Notes under the pieces: model-generated | What the model saw: only the letters and a program-made list of their open reading frames with translations | The model's database searches: none | Told to the model about the DNA's origin: nothing | Part shown: piece after piece, positions 45,059-55,300 of the stretch | Position numbering within the stretch: position 1 is the stretch's first letter | Layout of the letters: every line of letters begins with the position of its first letter | Assembly: GCA_965644295.1 (NCBI GenBank) | Contig: CBFFRP010000069.1 | Location: forward strand, 287,240-351,239 | Length of the DNA: 64,000 nucleotides | Source: Paraphysomonas bandaiensis | Lineage: Eukaryota > Chrysophyceae | Direction: 5' to 3' | Made by a program: the position numbers and the translations under genes

Positions 45059-46261
45059 TGTCACGCAGTTCTGGTTACTTATACTGCGTTATTAGAGTAT
45101 GATATGTTACTCTTCTGTTGTACTCTCTAACACGTACAGAGTGTTTTAGTATTTTCAGTTTTCAGTTTCATTTTCAGTTTCTACTCTCAGAGTGTTGAAG
45201 CTGTACATACATACCGGATAAAATACTTCTAATCGGGTGTGTTGTGTGTTGAAGTGAAATGCTGAACATGATGTATGTGTATGTGTGTGTTACACTGTAG
45301 AGATGTATAGCTGTGTTACTCATTCTTCTTCTATATAACGTTTTAATAACGATTCAATTAAGCTCATTCGCGGTTTGCGTTTGTGTGGAGGAGTTCTACC
45401 CGCTGGTAGACTTAACAGTGTAGCAGCCCGCTGGCGTACACTCTAAATCTGTTAAAACGTTTTTAGAGAGAGCTTTCTGTCATTCACGTGTTTCTAGTTC
45501 TCAGAAACATCACAGTAATATTACTCTGAGTAGAAGAACAGTAAACATTCATTTTGAGTTTAATTCATTTTGAGTGTTATGGAGGGAACAGATGATGGAG
45601 CTAAGGAGGAGCAGATTCCACTGTATATCCAGCAACTGTTTCAGCGTTTGGATAATATTGAACAACGTAATGAGCAGCGTGAACAACGTAATGAGCAGCG
45701 CTATCACGAGCAACAGGTGTTCAATCAGTATGTTCAACAGAGTCTCGAGGAGCTTCGAAAGAGGAGGTCACGAAAATCATCGAAGGCTGATTCGAAATCA
45801 GTACAAGGTGGTAAAAAAATCGTAGGTTACGGTTTCAGTGCTATGAATATGGAATTTGGTTCAGTGCAGCATTCTTCAAGTGTTGGTGTTGTTGTCGATT
45901 GTAGTTCTTCTATGGTTGAGTCTGTTGTGTCAGTGCAAGATGTTGATATCGGTGATGCAATTGTTGTTGTTGAGGTGGATGGTGAAACTGAGGAGTTGTC
46001 TACTGATATTGCCAGTGAGGATTCGGAACTTGCTGATGATGAGTGTTATGCTGTGCAGAATTTTGTTAATGATTTAGTCGATTCAGTTGTGCAGTATGAT
46101 GTGCAGTCTAATAAGCCACTTGAAACATTTGATTCGGTTGTTGATTTCCAAGTAGTTATTCAAGATAATGTTATTGATGCTGAGAATGATGTTCCAATTT
46201 TCTTTGGAAAAGAGACTACTGCCGATGATGCTACCGATGTATTCGAGCGCATGTCAGTCGT
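45059..46261 (+). mobile_element. 5' end of an LTR retroelement (LTR, leader, gag start)
   Basis: The sequence starts TGTCACGCAG and resembles 61337-61783 in its start, in a CGCGGTTTGCGTTTGTG-like block, in a CAGAAA...CACAGTAATA-like block and in being followed by a Gln/Glu-rich gag start. The LTR's right edge cannot be fixed because no second copy is complete. Sequence past 46261 belongs to the 232-bp repeat, so the element is truncated. Confidence 0.6.
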
Positions 46262-46274
46262 TGCCCCATTCTGA
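45579..46274 (+). CDS. Gag-like N-terminal fragment
   Basis: A 231-codon frame from the ATG at 45579. The first 70 residues form a coiled coil with repeated EQRNEQR units, followed by a basic RKRRSRKSSK patch. The remainder is acidic and Val/Asp-rich without zinc finger or capsid motifs. The stop lies 13 bp inside the 232-bp direct repeat, so the true C-terminus is lost. The downstream frame at 61784 has the same kind of coiled-coil start, supporting a retroelement gag. Confidence 0.5.
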   Translation: MEGTDDGAKEEQIPLYIQQLFQRLDNIEQRNEQREQRNEQRYHEQQVFNQYVQQSLEELRKRRSRKSSKADSKSVQGGKKIVGYGFSAMNMEFGSVQHSSSVGVVVDCSSSMVESVVSVQDVDIGDAIVVVEVDGETEELSTDIASEDSELADDECYAVQNFVNDLVDSVVQYDVQSNKPLETFDSVVDFQVVIQDNVIDAENDVPIFFGKETTADDATDVFERMSVVAPF

Positions 46275-46493
46275 GCGCGTACTTAGGTAGATTCGGATGG
46301 GGGCCGGGTGGGTACCTAACTAATACTCGATTTAAGTCCCATATGTTATTTGCTAGCTACCTACTGAACCCAACTAGCTACATCATTATCACATGGTATT
46401 CAGCGCTGAATATGCAGTGAGACCCCGGGTGGGGTAGTGCTGAACTAAGCAATGTGTACATAGATAGAGGTGAGCAATCGCAGCAGCACTCAG
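46262..46493 (+). repeat. Left copy of a 232-bp direct repeat flanking the virus-like element
   Basis: It begins TGCCCCATTCTGAG and ends CAGCAGCACTCAG. The second copy is at 59164-59394 (about 98% identical). The first eight bases, TGCCCCAT, equal the terminal bases of the viral element's right end. The element's left terminus follows after 47 further bases. Confidence 0.92.
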
Positions 46494-46540
46494 CAGCACC
46501 CACTAGGGGGCCGCACGCAGTAATTAGTTACGCTGTCAAT

Positions 46541-46907
46541 ATGGGGCACCCCCCATCCCCTATAAATCTACGCATATCATACACACAAAAACAAGCAACA
46601 CATAGTATATGCTGTATTCGGTATAGTGGGGAAAACACAATTCACTTATGCTTTCTACCTTTATGGACACGAAGCCCATTCAAATTCTTTGCGACAAACC
46701 CGCATATTGTACACACTAGTCTCATCTTCTCCTCCACGATATGGCACCACTAAAACTAGCACCACTAAGCTTAGCGTATTGGGTGAGAGAATGATCGAGT
46801 TCATCATCCTCGACCGACCCGTTGTTTCGCCGATGGTAGTCGGCGTTATTATATTGTTCAGAATTTACTGGATTGTATTGTGCCATTGACTATTTAATAA
46901 TTATTAT
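46541..46907. other. Left terminus and non-coding end of the virus-like element
   Basis: The first ~22 bases match the inverted right terminus (15 identical, then a near match). The rest up to the fiber gene stop has no convincing frame and includes a TATTTAATAATTATTATTT run near 46890-46912 that could serve as a 3' processing signal. Confidence 0.55.
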
Positions 46908-48539
46908 TTAATAAAAAATGCCAATATTACTTAATACATTTGTGGGAACCGTCCCCGATGTAGTATATATTACCGTAATTGTTTGAACAATCAACCCGCT
47001 ACTGGTCACATCCGAAACATCAACGTTCGCTAACCCACCTGCCGCTTGAATTGTATAAGACGTCGCATTAATTTTGCACGTATTGGCAAATGCCTTGTAG
47101 CTCGAAGTATCAATCAAAAGTGACACCGTAAAACTCGTGTGTGTAAACGCACCGGTGTTTACATTTGTTAGCAACAGCTCAAAATTGGTATTTGCCGCAA
47201 GATCAGAAAAGTAGACTACCGACCCGTTGTTGTAGTCATATGTCAACACATTTGATGAAAACGTATATGTGGTCGATACCGATTCCCGAATTTGTTTGGT
47301 TTGAACAGCTCCCGTGAAAACACCACCGGTTAGTCCCATTTTTGTATCAAGCTGAGATTGAATATCAGATCCCACGTTTTGTAAAAAATTAAGTTTCGTG
47401 TTGTTGACTGCACCCGTTCCAACCAAACCACAATCCAATCGATTACTCACAGTAATTGAATCATGTTTGCCAGCAACCGAAGCTTGCAACGTACTAATAT
47501 CACTGTTGATTTGGGTAAAATTAGCTTGGTCACCATCCTGTAATCCGGTCAACGTGTTGATTTGATTTTGTAACCCTGTCAAGTCACTTTGAATGGAACT
47601 ATCCACATCAACGTGTGCAAGCACATGACCGGTAAGATCGATATTAGCGGCGGCCAATTTATTAACCCCGTCAATGACATTTTGTTTTGATGTTTCGAGA
47701 TCGTTTATGTCACCCTCAATGTCGGTAATTACATTGGCCAACGTGTCGTCACGCACAACATCAAATACGAATGCCGAATCCAGTCGATGAGTATTGTCAA
47801 TTACATCGTGTTTGCTGTCGATATTAGATTGTAACACGGTGTCTTGTGTTTGGAGTGCCGTAATATCAGTTGTGTGTGTTGCCGTTGTTGTTTGGAGTGT
47901 CGCAATGTCCGATGCGTGGTTTGTGGTCAACGTTTGCAATGACCCAATCTCATTAGTATGGGTTGATATGTCGGAGACAATTCCATCAAGCTGGGTTTGT
48001 AGACTTGTTGAAATATCCACATGATCGAGTGGGGATCCTACTAAATCTACCACTCCCACGGGTAATTTATTCGTCGCATCGATGAGGTTATGTTTACCAT
48101 CAATATGAGTTTGAAGCACGGTGTCTTGTGTCTGGAGGGATGCAATATCCCCAGTATGGGTTGTAATACTTGCGGTGATCCCACCAAGTTGCGTTTGTAG
48201 ACTCGTCGAAATGTCAACATAATCGAGAGAACTACCTTGTAAATCCACCACCGAAACGGGTAATTTATTCAATCCATCGATGACGTCGTGTTTACTTGCT
48301 TGTAGCGATGTAATATCACTGTCGTTACTCGTAACTTGTGATTGAATGGATGCCAGCTGTGACGCAATTTGACTATCCGACAATCCACTTGCAGTGATGA
48401 GCTCGCCGGTCAATTTTCCACCAGATAATGGAAGGTAACTGTTCACAACCTCCACTGCTTCCAAAATATCATCGGTTGATCGATATTTGTAGTTGTATGG
48501 ATTAAATCGTTGATCTTTAATTGCAATATACTTGGCCAT
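46908..48539 (-). CDS. Fiber-like protein with coiled-coil repeats and C-terminal head
   Basis: A 543-residue intact frame. The N-terminus has YLPLSGGKLTGELITAS, the L-P-L-x-G-G-x-x-T-G motif common in phage and viral tail or fiber proteins. Residues ~55-390 repeat a unit of about 60 residues containing SLQTQDTVLQ, KHDVID and DISTSLQTQL, which would form a trimeric coiled coil or beta-helical shaft. Near 395-410 a second anchor-like MGLTGGVFTGAV appears. The last ~130 residues are Thr/Ser/Val-rich and beta-like, suitable for a receptor-binding knob. It is the last gene of the block and would be a virion surface protein. Function is inferred from architecture. Confidence 0.72.
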   Translation of the reverse strand: MAKYIAIKDQRFNPYNYKYRSTDDILEAVEVVNSYLPLSGGKLTGELITASGLSDSQIASQLASIQSQVTSNDSDITSLQASKHDVIDGLNKLPVSVVDLQGSSLDYVDISTSLQTQLGGITASITTHTGDIASLQTQDTVLQTHIDGKHNLIDATNKLPVGVVDLVGSPLDHVDISTSLQTQLDGIVSDISTHTNEIGSLQTLTTNHASDIATLQTTTATHTTDITALQTQDTVLQSNIDSKHDVIDNTHRLDSAFVFDVVRDDTLANVITDIEGDINDLETSKQNVIDGVNKLAAANIDLTGHVLAHVDVDSSIQSDLTGLQNQINTLTGLQDGDQANFTQINSDISTLQASVAGKHDSITVSNRLDCGLVGTGAVNNTKLNFLQNVGSDIQSQLDTKMGLTGGVFTGAVQTKQIRESVSTTYTFSSNVLTYDYNNGSVVYFSDLAANTNFELLLTNVNTGAFTHTSFTVSLLIDTSSYKAFANTCKINATSYTIQAAGGLANVDVSDVTSSGLIVQTITVIYTTSGTVPTNVLSNIGIFY

Positions 48540-48583
48540 ATTATATATTATATTATTATTATATGATAGATGTCTACGTTTTA

Positions 48584-49123
48584 CTAATCAGTCGTTAATT
48601 TTAGAATACAAATGTGAAATTTTTCAATACAATCGCGCAATGCCGGAAAGTTAACCCCGTGCAACTCCCTTCGGAAAAACACCTCGACGTGGTCTGCATG
48701 GACATCAATGAGAACGGGTTCTGTTTGCAAAAAGAAAAAGTCGTCGGCAATTTTATGGAAATCCATAGAGTGAAACTTTGTGTTCACATATTCCACTCGA
48801 GATTTCACCACGTCCGGATTATTTCGCTCCGACAAATGAAAGCAATAGCAGACATCAGAGGGGGTGATTACTGATTCGTTGCAATCGATGGTCATGGTGA
48901 CCTGGATGTAGTATGTTCCCTTCTCCAAAACCTGTTTCATCCCAAAATCAATGTCACCAAGGTCTTCCCCGGTATGCATGATGCTAAAATGGCTGTGGCG
49001 GGTGATGTTGTAGTGACACGGTTCATAGAACGAATTAGGGACTGGCATTCTACGTTTAGAGTCAAGGTGAGTTGGCTTGTAGAATTTGTCGGGTTTGTGG
49101 TGTTTTGTTGGAGAACTGAACAT
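48584..49123 (-). CDS. Unknown small protein, possible beta-sandwich virion component
   Basis: About 179 residues from the ATG at 49123. A basic Pro/Lys-rich N-terminus precedes alternating hydrophobic segments typical of beta strands (KGTYYIQVTMTIDC, FFFLQTEPVLIDVHADHVEV, FHICILKLTTD). It sits between integrase and fiber genes, a position where Polinton-like viruses often carry virion genes. I cannot assign a family; a minor capsid or fiber-base role is only a guess. The stop is 45 bp before the fiber ATG. Confidence 0.55.
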   Translation of the reverse strand: MFSSPTKHHKPDKFYKPTHLDSKRRMPVPNSFYEPCHYNITRHSHFSIMHTGEDLGDIDFGMKQVLEKGTYYIQVTMTIDCNESVITPSDVCYCFHLSERNNPDVVKSRVEYVNTKFHSMDFHKIADDFFFLQTEPVLIDVHADHVEVFFRRELHGVNFPALRDCIEKFHICILKLTTD

Positions 49124-49139
49124 CGGTAGCACTTTAATA

Positions 49140-50423
49140 TTATGAATATGTTTTTCGAAGCCGATTTAGCGCATTTGCTTTTTCCATCGTATAATTTAAC
49201 CGAGTTTTGGGGTCGGGTTCGTGTTCAATTTTTTGTAAATGAGCACCAATGAGCCATTTAACTCGTGTTTCGTCATTATCATGTGATAAAAATTTCCCGT
49301 CTTCGGACTCGACTTTATACTTTCCACCTCGTTTTGCAACCACCGTGTACAGACCAACACTCCACCGGATTGCAATTTGTTTGTAGTTGTTATTTTTTTT
49401 ACGTTCTCTTACTTCCGGTATGAGCTCTAGAAGATTTATACGAACAGTATCTCCGACTTTTATTGGATCATGTACACGACGCATCGCTTTTTGTTTCTTC
49501 GATTTCGAGTGAGTACCTGACCATATTGCAATTGGAATTCCCACCCCTTCTACATATGAATGGTTGTAACTTTCTTCCGCCTCAGGTATATAATGAAACC
49601 ATTGCCGGTTTTTGTTACGGACCATAAGTCGACGAATAAGTGACCTGACATAGCCATTTGTACTCTCAACCAACGAAAGGGGTGTATAGGACATGTTTCG
49701 TTTGAGTTGTATACCATATTGTTCAGTAAAATCAGCTGAAAAGTTAAATTCACCTCCGTTGTCACACCGAATGACCTTAGGCCATGTATGATGGGGTATC
49801 GAATCAAGAAGCTGACCTATTTGTTTTTCAATTGAAGCGGCATTTTTCAACTTGGTTCGTCTCAACCATACTCGGCGACTGTACGAGTCTTGTACTGTTA
49901 ATATATATCGCCAAACATTCGTGGGGTATGTGCCATCGAACTTTTTCTTCATGTAGAAACTAAAATCAATGAGATCCATTTCCCATGCGCTATGTGGAGT
50001 CGTTTTATGAATATAAGACAACGTATGAGGTCTTGTTTTCGTTGTGGTATATTGGTAATCTTCTTGTCGTTTCAAAAACTTGGCAATATCACTTTTCTTG
50101 ATGCCTATGTATTGATGTTTTATTGTGTTGTACCATTTATTGATCCCACCCGGTACAAGTTCTTTATAGATAGTGGACAACACCTCGTCTATTTGCGACG
50201 GCAAAACGAATTGCAATTTCAATTCACCGTCCACATAAAATAGTTTATTATTTTTCAATTTGAAATGTTCCGGTGGCCATCGTTTCTCAAACAAATCTTT
50301 CTGACGATCGGTTAAATTAGAATTCCGAGCAAATCCACCTGTTCGTCGGAAACGTATAATATCATTGTGCACCGACTGATTATATTGCTTGCGATTCAGT
50401 TTATTTAAAAGTGCCGCATCCAT
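49140..50423 (-). CDS. Retroviral-type (rve) integrase of Polinton type
   Basis: An intact 427-residue frame. The N-terminal region (about 1-140) lacks a zinc-binding HHCC motif. The catalytic core shows WEMDLIDFSFYMKKKF (first Asp), KVIRCDNGGEFNF (second Asp) and, 31 residues later, SLVESTNGYV (Glu). That spacing is slightly shorter than the usual 35. The C-terminal part has VGDTVRINLLE and YTVVAKRGGKYKVES, an SH3-like DNA-binding fold. Such integrases insert Polinton DNA through terminal inverted repeats. It lies between the ATPase and the small beta-rich gene, with gaps of 29 and 16 bp. Confidence 0.85.
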   Translation of the reverse strand: MDAALLNKLNRKQYNQSVHNDIIRFRRTGGFARNSNLTDRQKDLFEKRWPPEHFKLKNNKLFYVDGELKLQFVLPSQIDEVLSTIYKELVPGGINKWYNTIKHQYIGIKKSDIAKFLKRQEDYQYTTTKTRPHTLSYIHKTTPHSAWEMDLIDFSFYMKKKFDGTYPTNVWRYILTVQDSYSRRVWLRRTKLKNAASIEKQIGQLLDSIPHHTWPKVIRCDNGGEFNFSADFTEQYGIQLKRNMSYTPLSLVESTNGYVRSLIRRLMVRNKNRQWFHYIPEAEESYNHSYVEGVGIPIAIWSGTHSKSKKQKAMRRVHDPIKVGDTVRINLLELIPEVRERKKNNNYKQIAIRWSVGLYTVVAKRGGKYKVESEDGKFLSHDNDETRVKWLIGAHLQKIEHEPDPKTRLNYTMEKANALNRLRKTYS

Positions 50424-50452
50424 ACTTTTCTTTAGTTATTGTTCCGCATTTT

Positions 50453-51200
50453 TTATCCATCCACTATTATTTTTGACAAATCGAAGAATTCATTGTAATT
50501 CCGGCTTATTTTTTTTTGCATCAAGGGTGTCATGATGTCAAATTTCATAAAATCTGTCCTTTGTTCAGTACATACTCTATACATGCGGCGCAAATCAGCA
50601 ATTGGAATTCCCAGTGCATATGTTTTAAAATACGATTCAAATCCCCCACACATCGGCCAGCGATTTGATTATAAGGTGTGTTAGATTCTTGCGGCAAAGA
50701 TAGGGAATGTCATAAAACGATTGAGATATAAAACACGCAGTGATGTTATATTTGCGGCACCTAATATAGTAATCACTGATCATATCAAGATTCCGTTTGC
50801 CACTCGTAATAATATCATCAAATACAACCAGTGTTTGCAATCCCGTCTTCTTTCCAGAAAGATCTTCCAACCTGAATTCGCTGGGTTTCTCAAAAAACTC
50901 AATGCTTGATCCCAATTGCTCTTTCAGAAATTTATATAACGGCTCGCTGTGGTCGGGAATGCACACGACAATTTTAGCAAACGTATCGGGCATCTTGGAT
51001 ATTAAATCAACAAGACATTGCGTTTTCCCAGTACCACTACCACCAACAATGGCAAGACGGGCGGGGAGTGTGATTTGATTTTGGTAAAAATTTGGATTTG
51101 GACATTCTGTCTTGGCAAGACCTCCAATTTTCTCGTACCAGTTGTAAACGGTATTGCGATTGGTGGATACGGTTGTATTCTTAGACTTGCGGTTTGACAT
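50453..51200 (-). pseudogene. A32-type DNA-packaging ATPase, single-base frameshift
   Basis: The first frame (51200-50637) has a Walker A motif, VGGSGTGKTQ (about residues 52-60), a Walker B motif, TLVVFDDI, and a conserved region ACFISQSFYDIPYLC that fits the sensor segment of FtsK/HerA-like viral ATPases. The frame then shifts at a run of five G (about 50645-50649), and the C-terminal part, with YALGIPIADLRRMYRV, continues in the next frame to 50453. One base fewer in the G run would restore continuity, so this is either a real inactivating indel or a sequencing error. The ATPase would pump viral DNA into capsids. Confidence 0.85.
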
Positions 51201-51227
51201 AATAATGTACTTTTATAAATACGTATG

Positions 51228-51385
51228 TGTTTTTTTAATCGGGCGTCGGAATTGAATATATATATATAATCATTTTGACGCCCGAACCCTCCTAAATTGA
51301 TTGCCGTAGAAGTTTTTTTTAAAAAAACACACATAAAATTTTAATTCATTTCAAATCTATGTGTATTTTTTTCAGCCAATCAGAA
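51228..51385 (-). repeat. 158-bp repeat, inverted copy A
   Basis: Same sequence as 56873-57030 but in opposite orientation. It contains a 9-bp dyad, TCGGGCGTC / GACGCCCGA, around an AT-rich core, then a T/A tract and ATTGGCTGAAAAAAA. The dyad end lies about 28 bp from the ATPase ATG. Confidence 0.9.
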
Positions 51386-51405
51386 ACAAGAATAGAAATC
51401 ACGAA

Positions 51406-52052
51406 CTATTTTTTTACATATGATTGCATTGCTTCACCGACGGAGTGCCCCATTTCCTTTGCAGTTTGTGCCATTTCTTCCATGCTGGGTACATTTTTGT
51501 ATTTATGTGACAAGTATGCCTTTCGAAGCATGGATGTTCCCACTTTTTTTCCAAATATTGCGTTTAGTCGTTGCGTGATTGTCGATGGTGTAAGTTTTTG
51601 TTGATTTTTGTTAAAGAAAACAAATTCCACGCGAAGACCTTTTGTAATCTTTTTCCATCGCTTGAGTAATGACAACACCTCTCGATCAATTTTGATACGC
51701 TGCGTCCCATACGTATCTTTTGTTTTATACCGCTGGAAAACAAACTCCCGTTTCTCCCAGTCGATATAATTATACTTTTTACTGGGTTGTAGCTTCAGTT
51801 CACTATAGTCGAGTGACCGCCGCGGGAGAACTCCCATCACCCCGCTGCACAACGATAGAAGAATAAAAAGGATTGTATCTCCTGTAGCTGTTCCATACTC
51901 AATTGTTTGACATACATTAGTTTCATAATTTTTGGTTTCATTTGCGCGTGTATTCGGACCACCTCGGTAAAATCTACCCAATTGGCAGATTCGCGATCAG
52001 TTTTAGTTTGTTCTTTTTGTTTTGCATTGTAAATTTCAATATCTTCTTGCAT
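51406..52052 (-). pseudogene. Tyrosine recombinase of the virus-like element, frameshifted
   Basis: The N-terminal helices run in one frame from the ATG at 52052 (MKPKIMKLMYVKQLSMEQLQ). The catalytic part continues in another, after an indel in a T-rich run near 51860-51875. Catalytic signatures are GVLPRRSLDYSEL (first Arg), KAYLSHKY in the H-x-x-R / R-H region, and MGHSVGEAMQSYVKK with the nucleophilic Tyr. The total is about 210 residues, close to a minimal tyrosine recombinase. Tyrosine recombinases occur in some Polinton-like viruses and virophages; here one coexists with an rve integrase. Its 3' end abuts repeat copy A. Confidence 0.8.
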
Positions 52053-52349
52053 GAGTCTACTATATATGTCATTACCCGTGAGTATATAAAGGGCCGAACA
52101 CGTCGTTTTACGTCGATTGATGTTTGGAATCCGTGTAATATAATCTATCAGTTGCTTTGTTTTATTTTGTATGTTGTCTTTTTACTAATACCCGTCGCAT
52201 TTAACGCGGAATTTATGAGTGACACGTACGTACGTACCGAACTGTCCGCCAATTTGGGTCGGTTAAAAAGAATAGTCTGTTTAATTGAATTCATTGCTTT
52301 TTATTAAACGTCATATAAAAATACGACGCAACCATTCATACAAAACCAA
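52053..52349. other. Intergenic gap inside the virus-like element
   Basis: About 300 bp between the split unknown gene's stop and the recombinase ATG. It contains an AT-rich stretch and GTACGTACGTAC but no frame that fits the block. Confidence 0.45.
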
Positions 52350-52967
52350 TCATTTACAAATTTGAATTAGTTTTGCCTTTAGCACAATTCCACACTTGCC
52401 ACATGATTTCCATGCATACACTTCCAAAATCATTCGAATCTTGGTTGATTTCGGAATGAGTTCACACAGTGGGATTTCAGCCGTGATTTTTTCTTTGTCG
52501 GTTCCCAACACCCCAATTTTGGTGAAGTCGGGAATCGGTTTGCGATTTTTTTTTACCACGGGCACCCGTATTGTGATCGTGTTTGGTTTCAAGTCATGAG
52601 ATGTTAGTATTGGTTGATAATCCAAATCACTAAAAAGTGCCTCCAAATATTCGTCCAATTCTCTAAACAACGCACGATATTCAATCGATTCATAGGTAAC
52701 CTGCAATTGAAGTTTTAGTAAACGGTCGAAATCGTGCTAATTGTAAACCACAATCTACATTATTCTATTATACAGATCAGTATTCTATTATACAGTTCAG
52801 TACCGTATTATACAGCTCAGTATTGTGTAGTACAGTGTATTTATAGGCTAGTGCTGTTATCGCCATAGCTTGATGTCTAAAAGTGTCCATAACTATAGCG
52901 GTTAACACAGTATCAGTATTAAGCAATTTGAGCTATTTCACATTTCAATTGAATTACTATCATCGTG

Positions 52968-55250
52968 ATGGAAGACTTGTGCTTGGTAGTGCAAGGTCAG
53001 CAGGAACGAAATATTCTAAATTCTTCAATGAGAGACTATTTGAGCCGCTGCCGAACTATGACCAGACTCATCAATGACATTGAGGGGTTACGTGAAGTGG
53101 CTCTTGATGTCGATGAGACTGGAGTGGCAAGGAAACATACTGGACTAGCCAAAGATGTTCTCAAACTGAAACTTCCAATGGCAGTACAAACAGCTAAACT
53201 CTTGTTCGCAAAAATTTCTGTAGACACCACATTACCAAAGAAGCGGAAACACGGTGGGCAAGACCCAGTGGAGAACCTTGATGATCCTGCTGTAGTTGAC
53301 ACTCACAACCCTGCTGCAAATAAAGTAACGGTTAGTGCACAGACTTATCAAAACTATAAGTCAGCCCTTAAATGGTGGCACTGTTACGATCGTCCTGACA
53401 TGGACAAAATAGGATCACCATGGCCAGGTGGAATGGACGAAGCCCTAAAAAAATCTATATCAAGTTACAAACGAGACATAGCAAGCAAGAAAAGAGCCGG
53501 CATTATGCGACAGAAAGAAGGAAAGGAGGCCTACAATCTCAATGGCTACATTGAAATTAATAAGGCTTTCGCTAGGATGAGGCCCACTGGAAAGCAACGA
53601 ACTTGGGATGAAGGAGTATTTGCCAGTCTGTTCACAGTATTATCTGTTTCAACTATTGGAAGGAGTGATAATGTTGATGATTGTTTGCTCTCCAACTTTG
53701 GATGGAGAAACGATGCACTAACAGTGGTGTTTGGAACTACCAAATCCGACCAGACAGGAGAAACAACTTCTGATATAAAACGCTGTTTTGCAAATCCATT
53801 TAAGCCTGACATATGCATCGTGCTGAAGCTTGCAGTTTATGTCCTGTGCACAAGACGGAATGGGGGAACAGGTGTACTACGTTTGTTTGAAGGAAGAGAG
53901 CAGAATAAGAGATATTACAACATATTGACGCAAGTCGTTCAGTCAATTGACGAATGTACCGATATCGGATGTTCAAAACATGATATTGGTACTCACAGCA
54001 ACAGGAAGTTTGCTGAATCAACTTCTGCATCTCGTATTGATGGGCCAAGTAAAACCCAGGTATGTTTAAGAGCTGGTCAGTCAGTAGGAAAAACTCAAGA
54101 CTGCTACATGTCGGCAGAGGAGGATGGTGACGCTTTGGTTGGAAGAACAGTTGCTCAACTAAAGTTTACTGCCGATGAGTTTGACGTTCTGCCACTACAT
54201 TTTGATATGGAAACATTGCAATACATAGGAAGTACGCTGGAATGGTCGAATATCATTCCAGACTACTATATGTATCCCGAACGATTTCGGGAGCAAGTCA
54301 TTCCCAAACTAGTAGCATCCGTCATATATCATCATAGGCATGGTGACCTTCAAAAGATGTATCCTCATGATCACCCAATATTCAATCAACGACTATTCAC
54401 TGATCCTATTGTGTACGATGCACTCAAAGATAAACCTATTCTATGCTTTGGTGAGTGTGAGAAGAGTAATATGTACGCTACGGGAGTTCCTGCTTTGATT
54501 CTTGTGTCCAGAGAAGTCAGACAGATTAGTGAACAATTTGAAGCGGAAAGAAATACCTGTCGTAATGACATTCGCGAGTTTAAAGAGACAGTGATGCATC
54601 AAATTGATGCAATGCGGACTGGTATGCCACAAGATTTGGTACGTGTGCTAACAGAGCGATTTGAAGTGAATGGCGTCATTCCATTAAGTCGAAGTGACGT
54701 AACGGCTAGTATAAATGAAATTCTCAGTCATCTAGAAGGCAATTTAATGGTATTAACGAGATGTGTAAAAGAATTAACTAATTCTGGTCGCGTGCAAACT
54801 ACGGCAGATGATGAAAGAAGCAGCGACAATTCAGGTGAATTAAAATCTCGTAATATTCATGTTTGGGAAGGTAGCCCTAATCTACATCGAGTACCTAAAG
54901 GATTTAAATTTCCCAGCTATGTAGTAGGTACAATGTGGAATCTATGGTTCTTGGGAAACCGGAGAGAGAACATTGGTCCATATAGATTCATTGCACCATC
55001 AGTGGATCTAGTAACCAGAGCCTGCAGAAATAACTTTAGCCGTTGCAAAAAAGTTATGTCAAAACTACTTGACATAGCTATCCACGACAACAAAATCACA
55101 CGGGCACAAGATATAACAAGGGACAACGAACAAGAAGTGTACGATTCTGCCTACACTAAGTTGCTACAGGATCTGTACGATGTCTACCCTAAACGACCCG
55201 CTACAATTAATATAAATACCATAGCCAACAAAATAAAAATTAGAAGGTAA
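52968..55250 (+). CDS. Crypton tyrosine recombinase
   Basis: An intact 760-residue frame from the ATG at 52968. Residues ~95-200 contain a basic PKKRKHGG motif and the core-binding helices (YKSALKWWHCYDRPD). The catalytic domain has STIGRSDNVDD (first Arg, about residue 232), KHDIGTHSNRKFAES (His-x-x-Arg) and RAGQSVGKTQDCYM with the probable nucleophilic Tyr. This R-H-R-Y set and spacing match Crypton recombinases. The C-terminal ~350 residues include a coiled coil (SEQFEAERNTCRNDIREF) and a basic end of unknown role, possibly a DNA-binding GCR1-like region. No frameshift or stop, so it may be active. Confidence 0.85.
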   Translation: MEDLCLVVQGQQERNILNSSMRDYLSRCRTMTRLINDIEGLREVALDVDETGVARKHTGLAKDVLKLKLPMAVQTAKLLFAKISVDTTLPKKRKHGGQDPVENLDDPAVVDTHNPAANKVTVSAQTYQNYKSALKWWHCYDRPDMDKIGSPWPGGMDEALKKSISSYKRDIASKKRAGIMRQKEGKEAYNLNGYIEINKAFARMRPTGKQRTWDEGVFASLFTVLSVSTIGRSDNVDDCLLSNFGWRNDALTVVFGTTKSDQTGETTSDIKRCFANPFKPDICIVLKLAVYVLCTRRNGGTGVLRLFEGREQNKRYYNILTQVVQSIDECTDIGCSKHDIGTHSNRKFAESTSASRIDGPSKTQVCLRAGQSVGKTQDCYMSAEEDGDALVGRTVAQLKFTADEFDVLPLHFDMETLQYIGSTLEWSNIIPDYYMYPERFREQVIPKLVASVIYHHRHGDLQKMYPHDHPIFNQRLFTDPIVYDALKDKPILCFGECEKSNMYATGVPALILVSREVRQISEQFEAERNTCRNDIREFKETVMHQIDAMRTGMPQDLVRVLTERFEVNGVIPLSRSDVTASINEILSHLEGNLMVLTRCVKELTNSGRVQTTADDERSSDNSGELKSRNIHVWEGSPNLHRVPKGFKFPSYVVGTMWNLWFLGNRRENIGPYRFIAPSVDLVTRACRNNFSRCKKVMSKLLDIAIHDNKITRAQDITRDNEQEVYDSAYTKLLQDLYDVYPKRPATININTIANKIKIRR

Positions 55251-55300
55251 GATATCAGCAAGCTTCAATTAATTTGAAAAAAGTAATAATAATCAAACAA

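Noticed and set aside
44404-45130. Long frames on both strands across 44360-45130
   Set aside because: They are translations of the TACA microsatellite (HTYI/MYVC repeats) in several frames at once and carry no coding signal.
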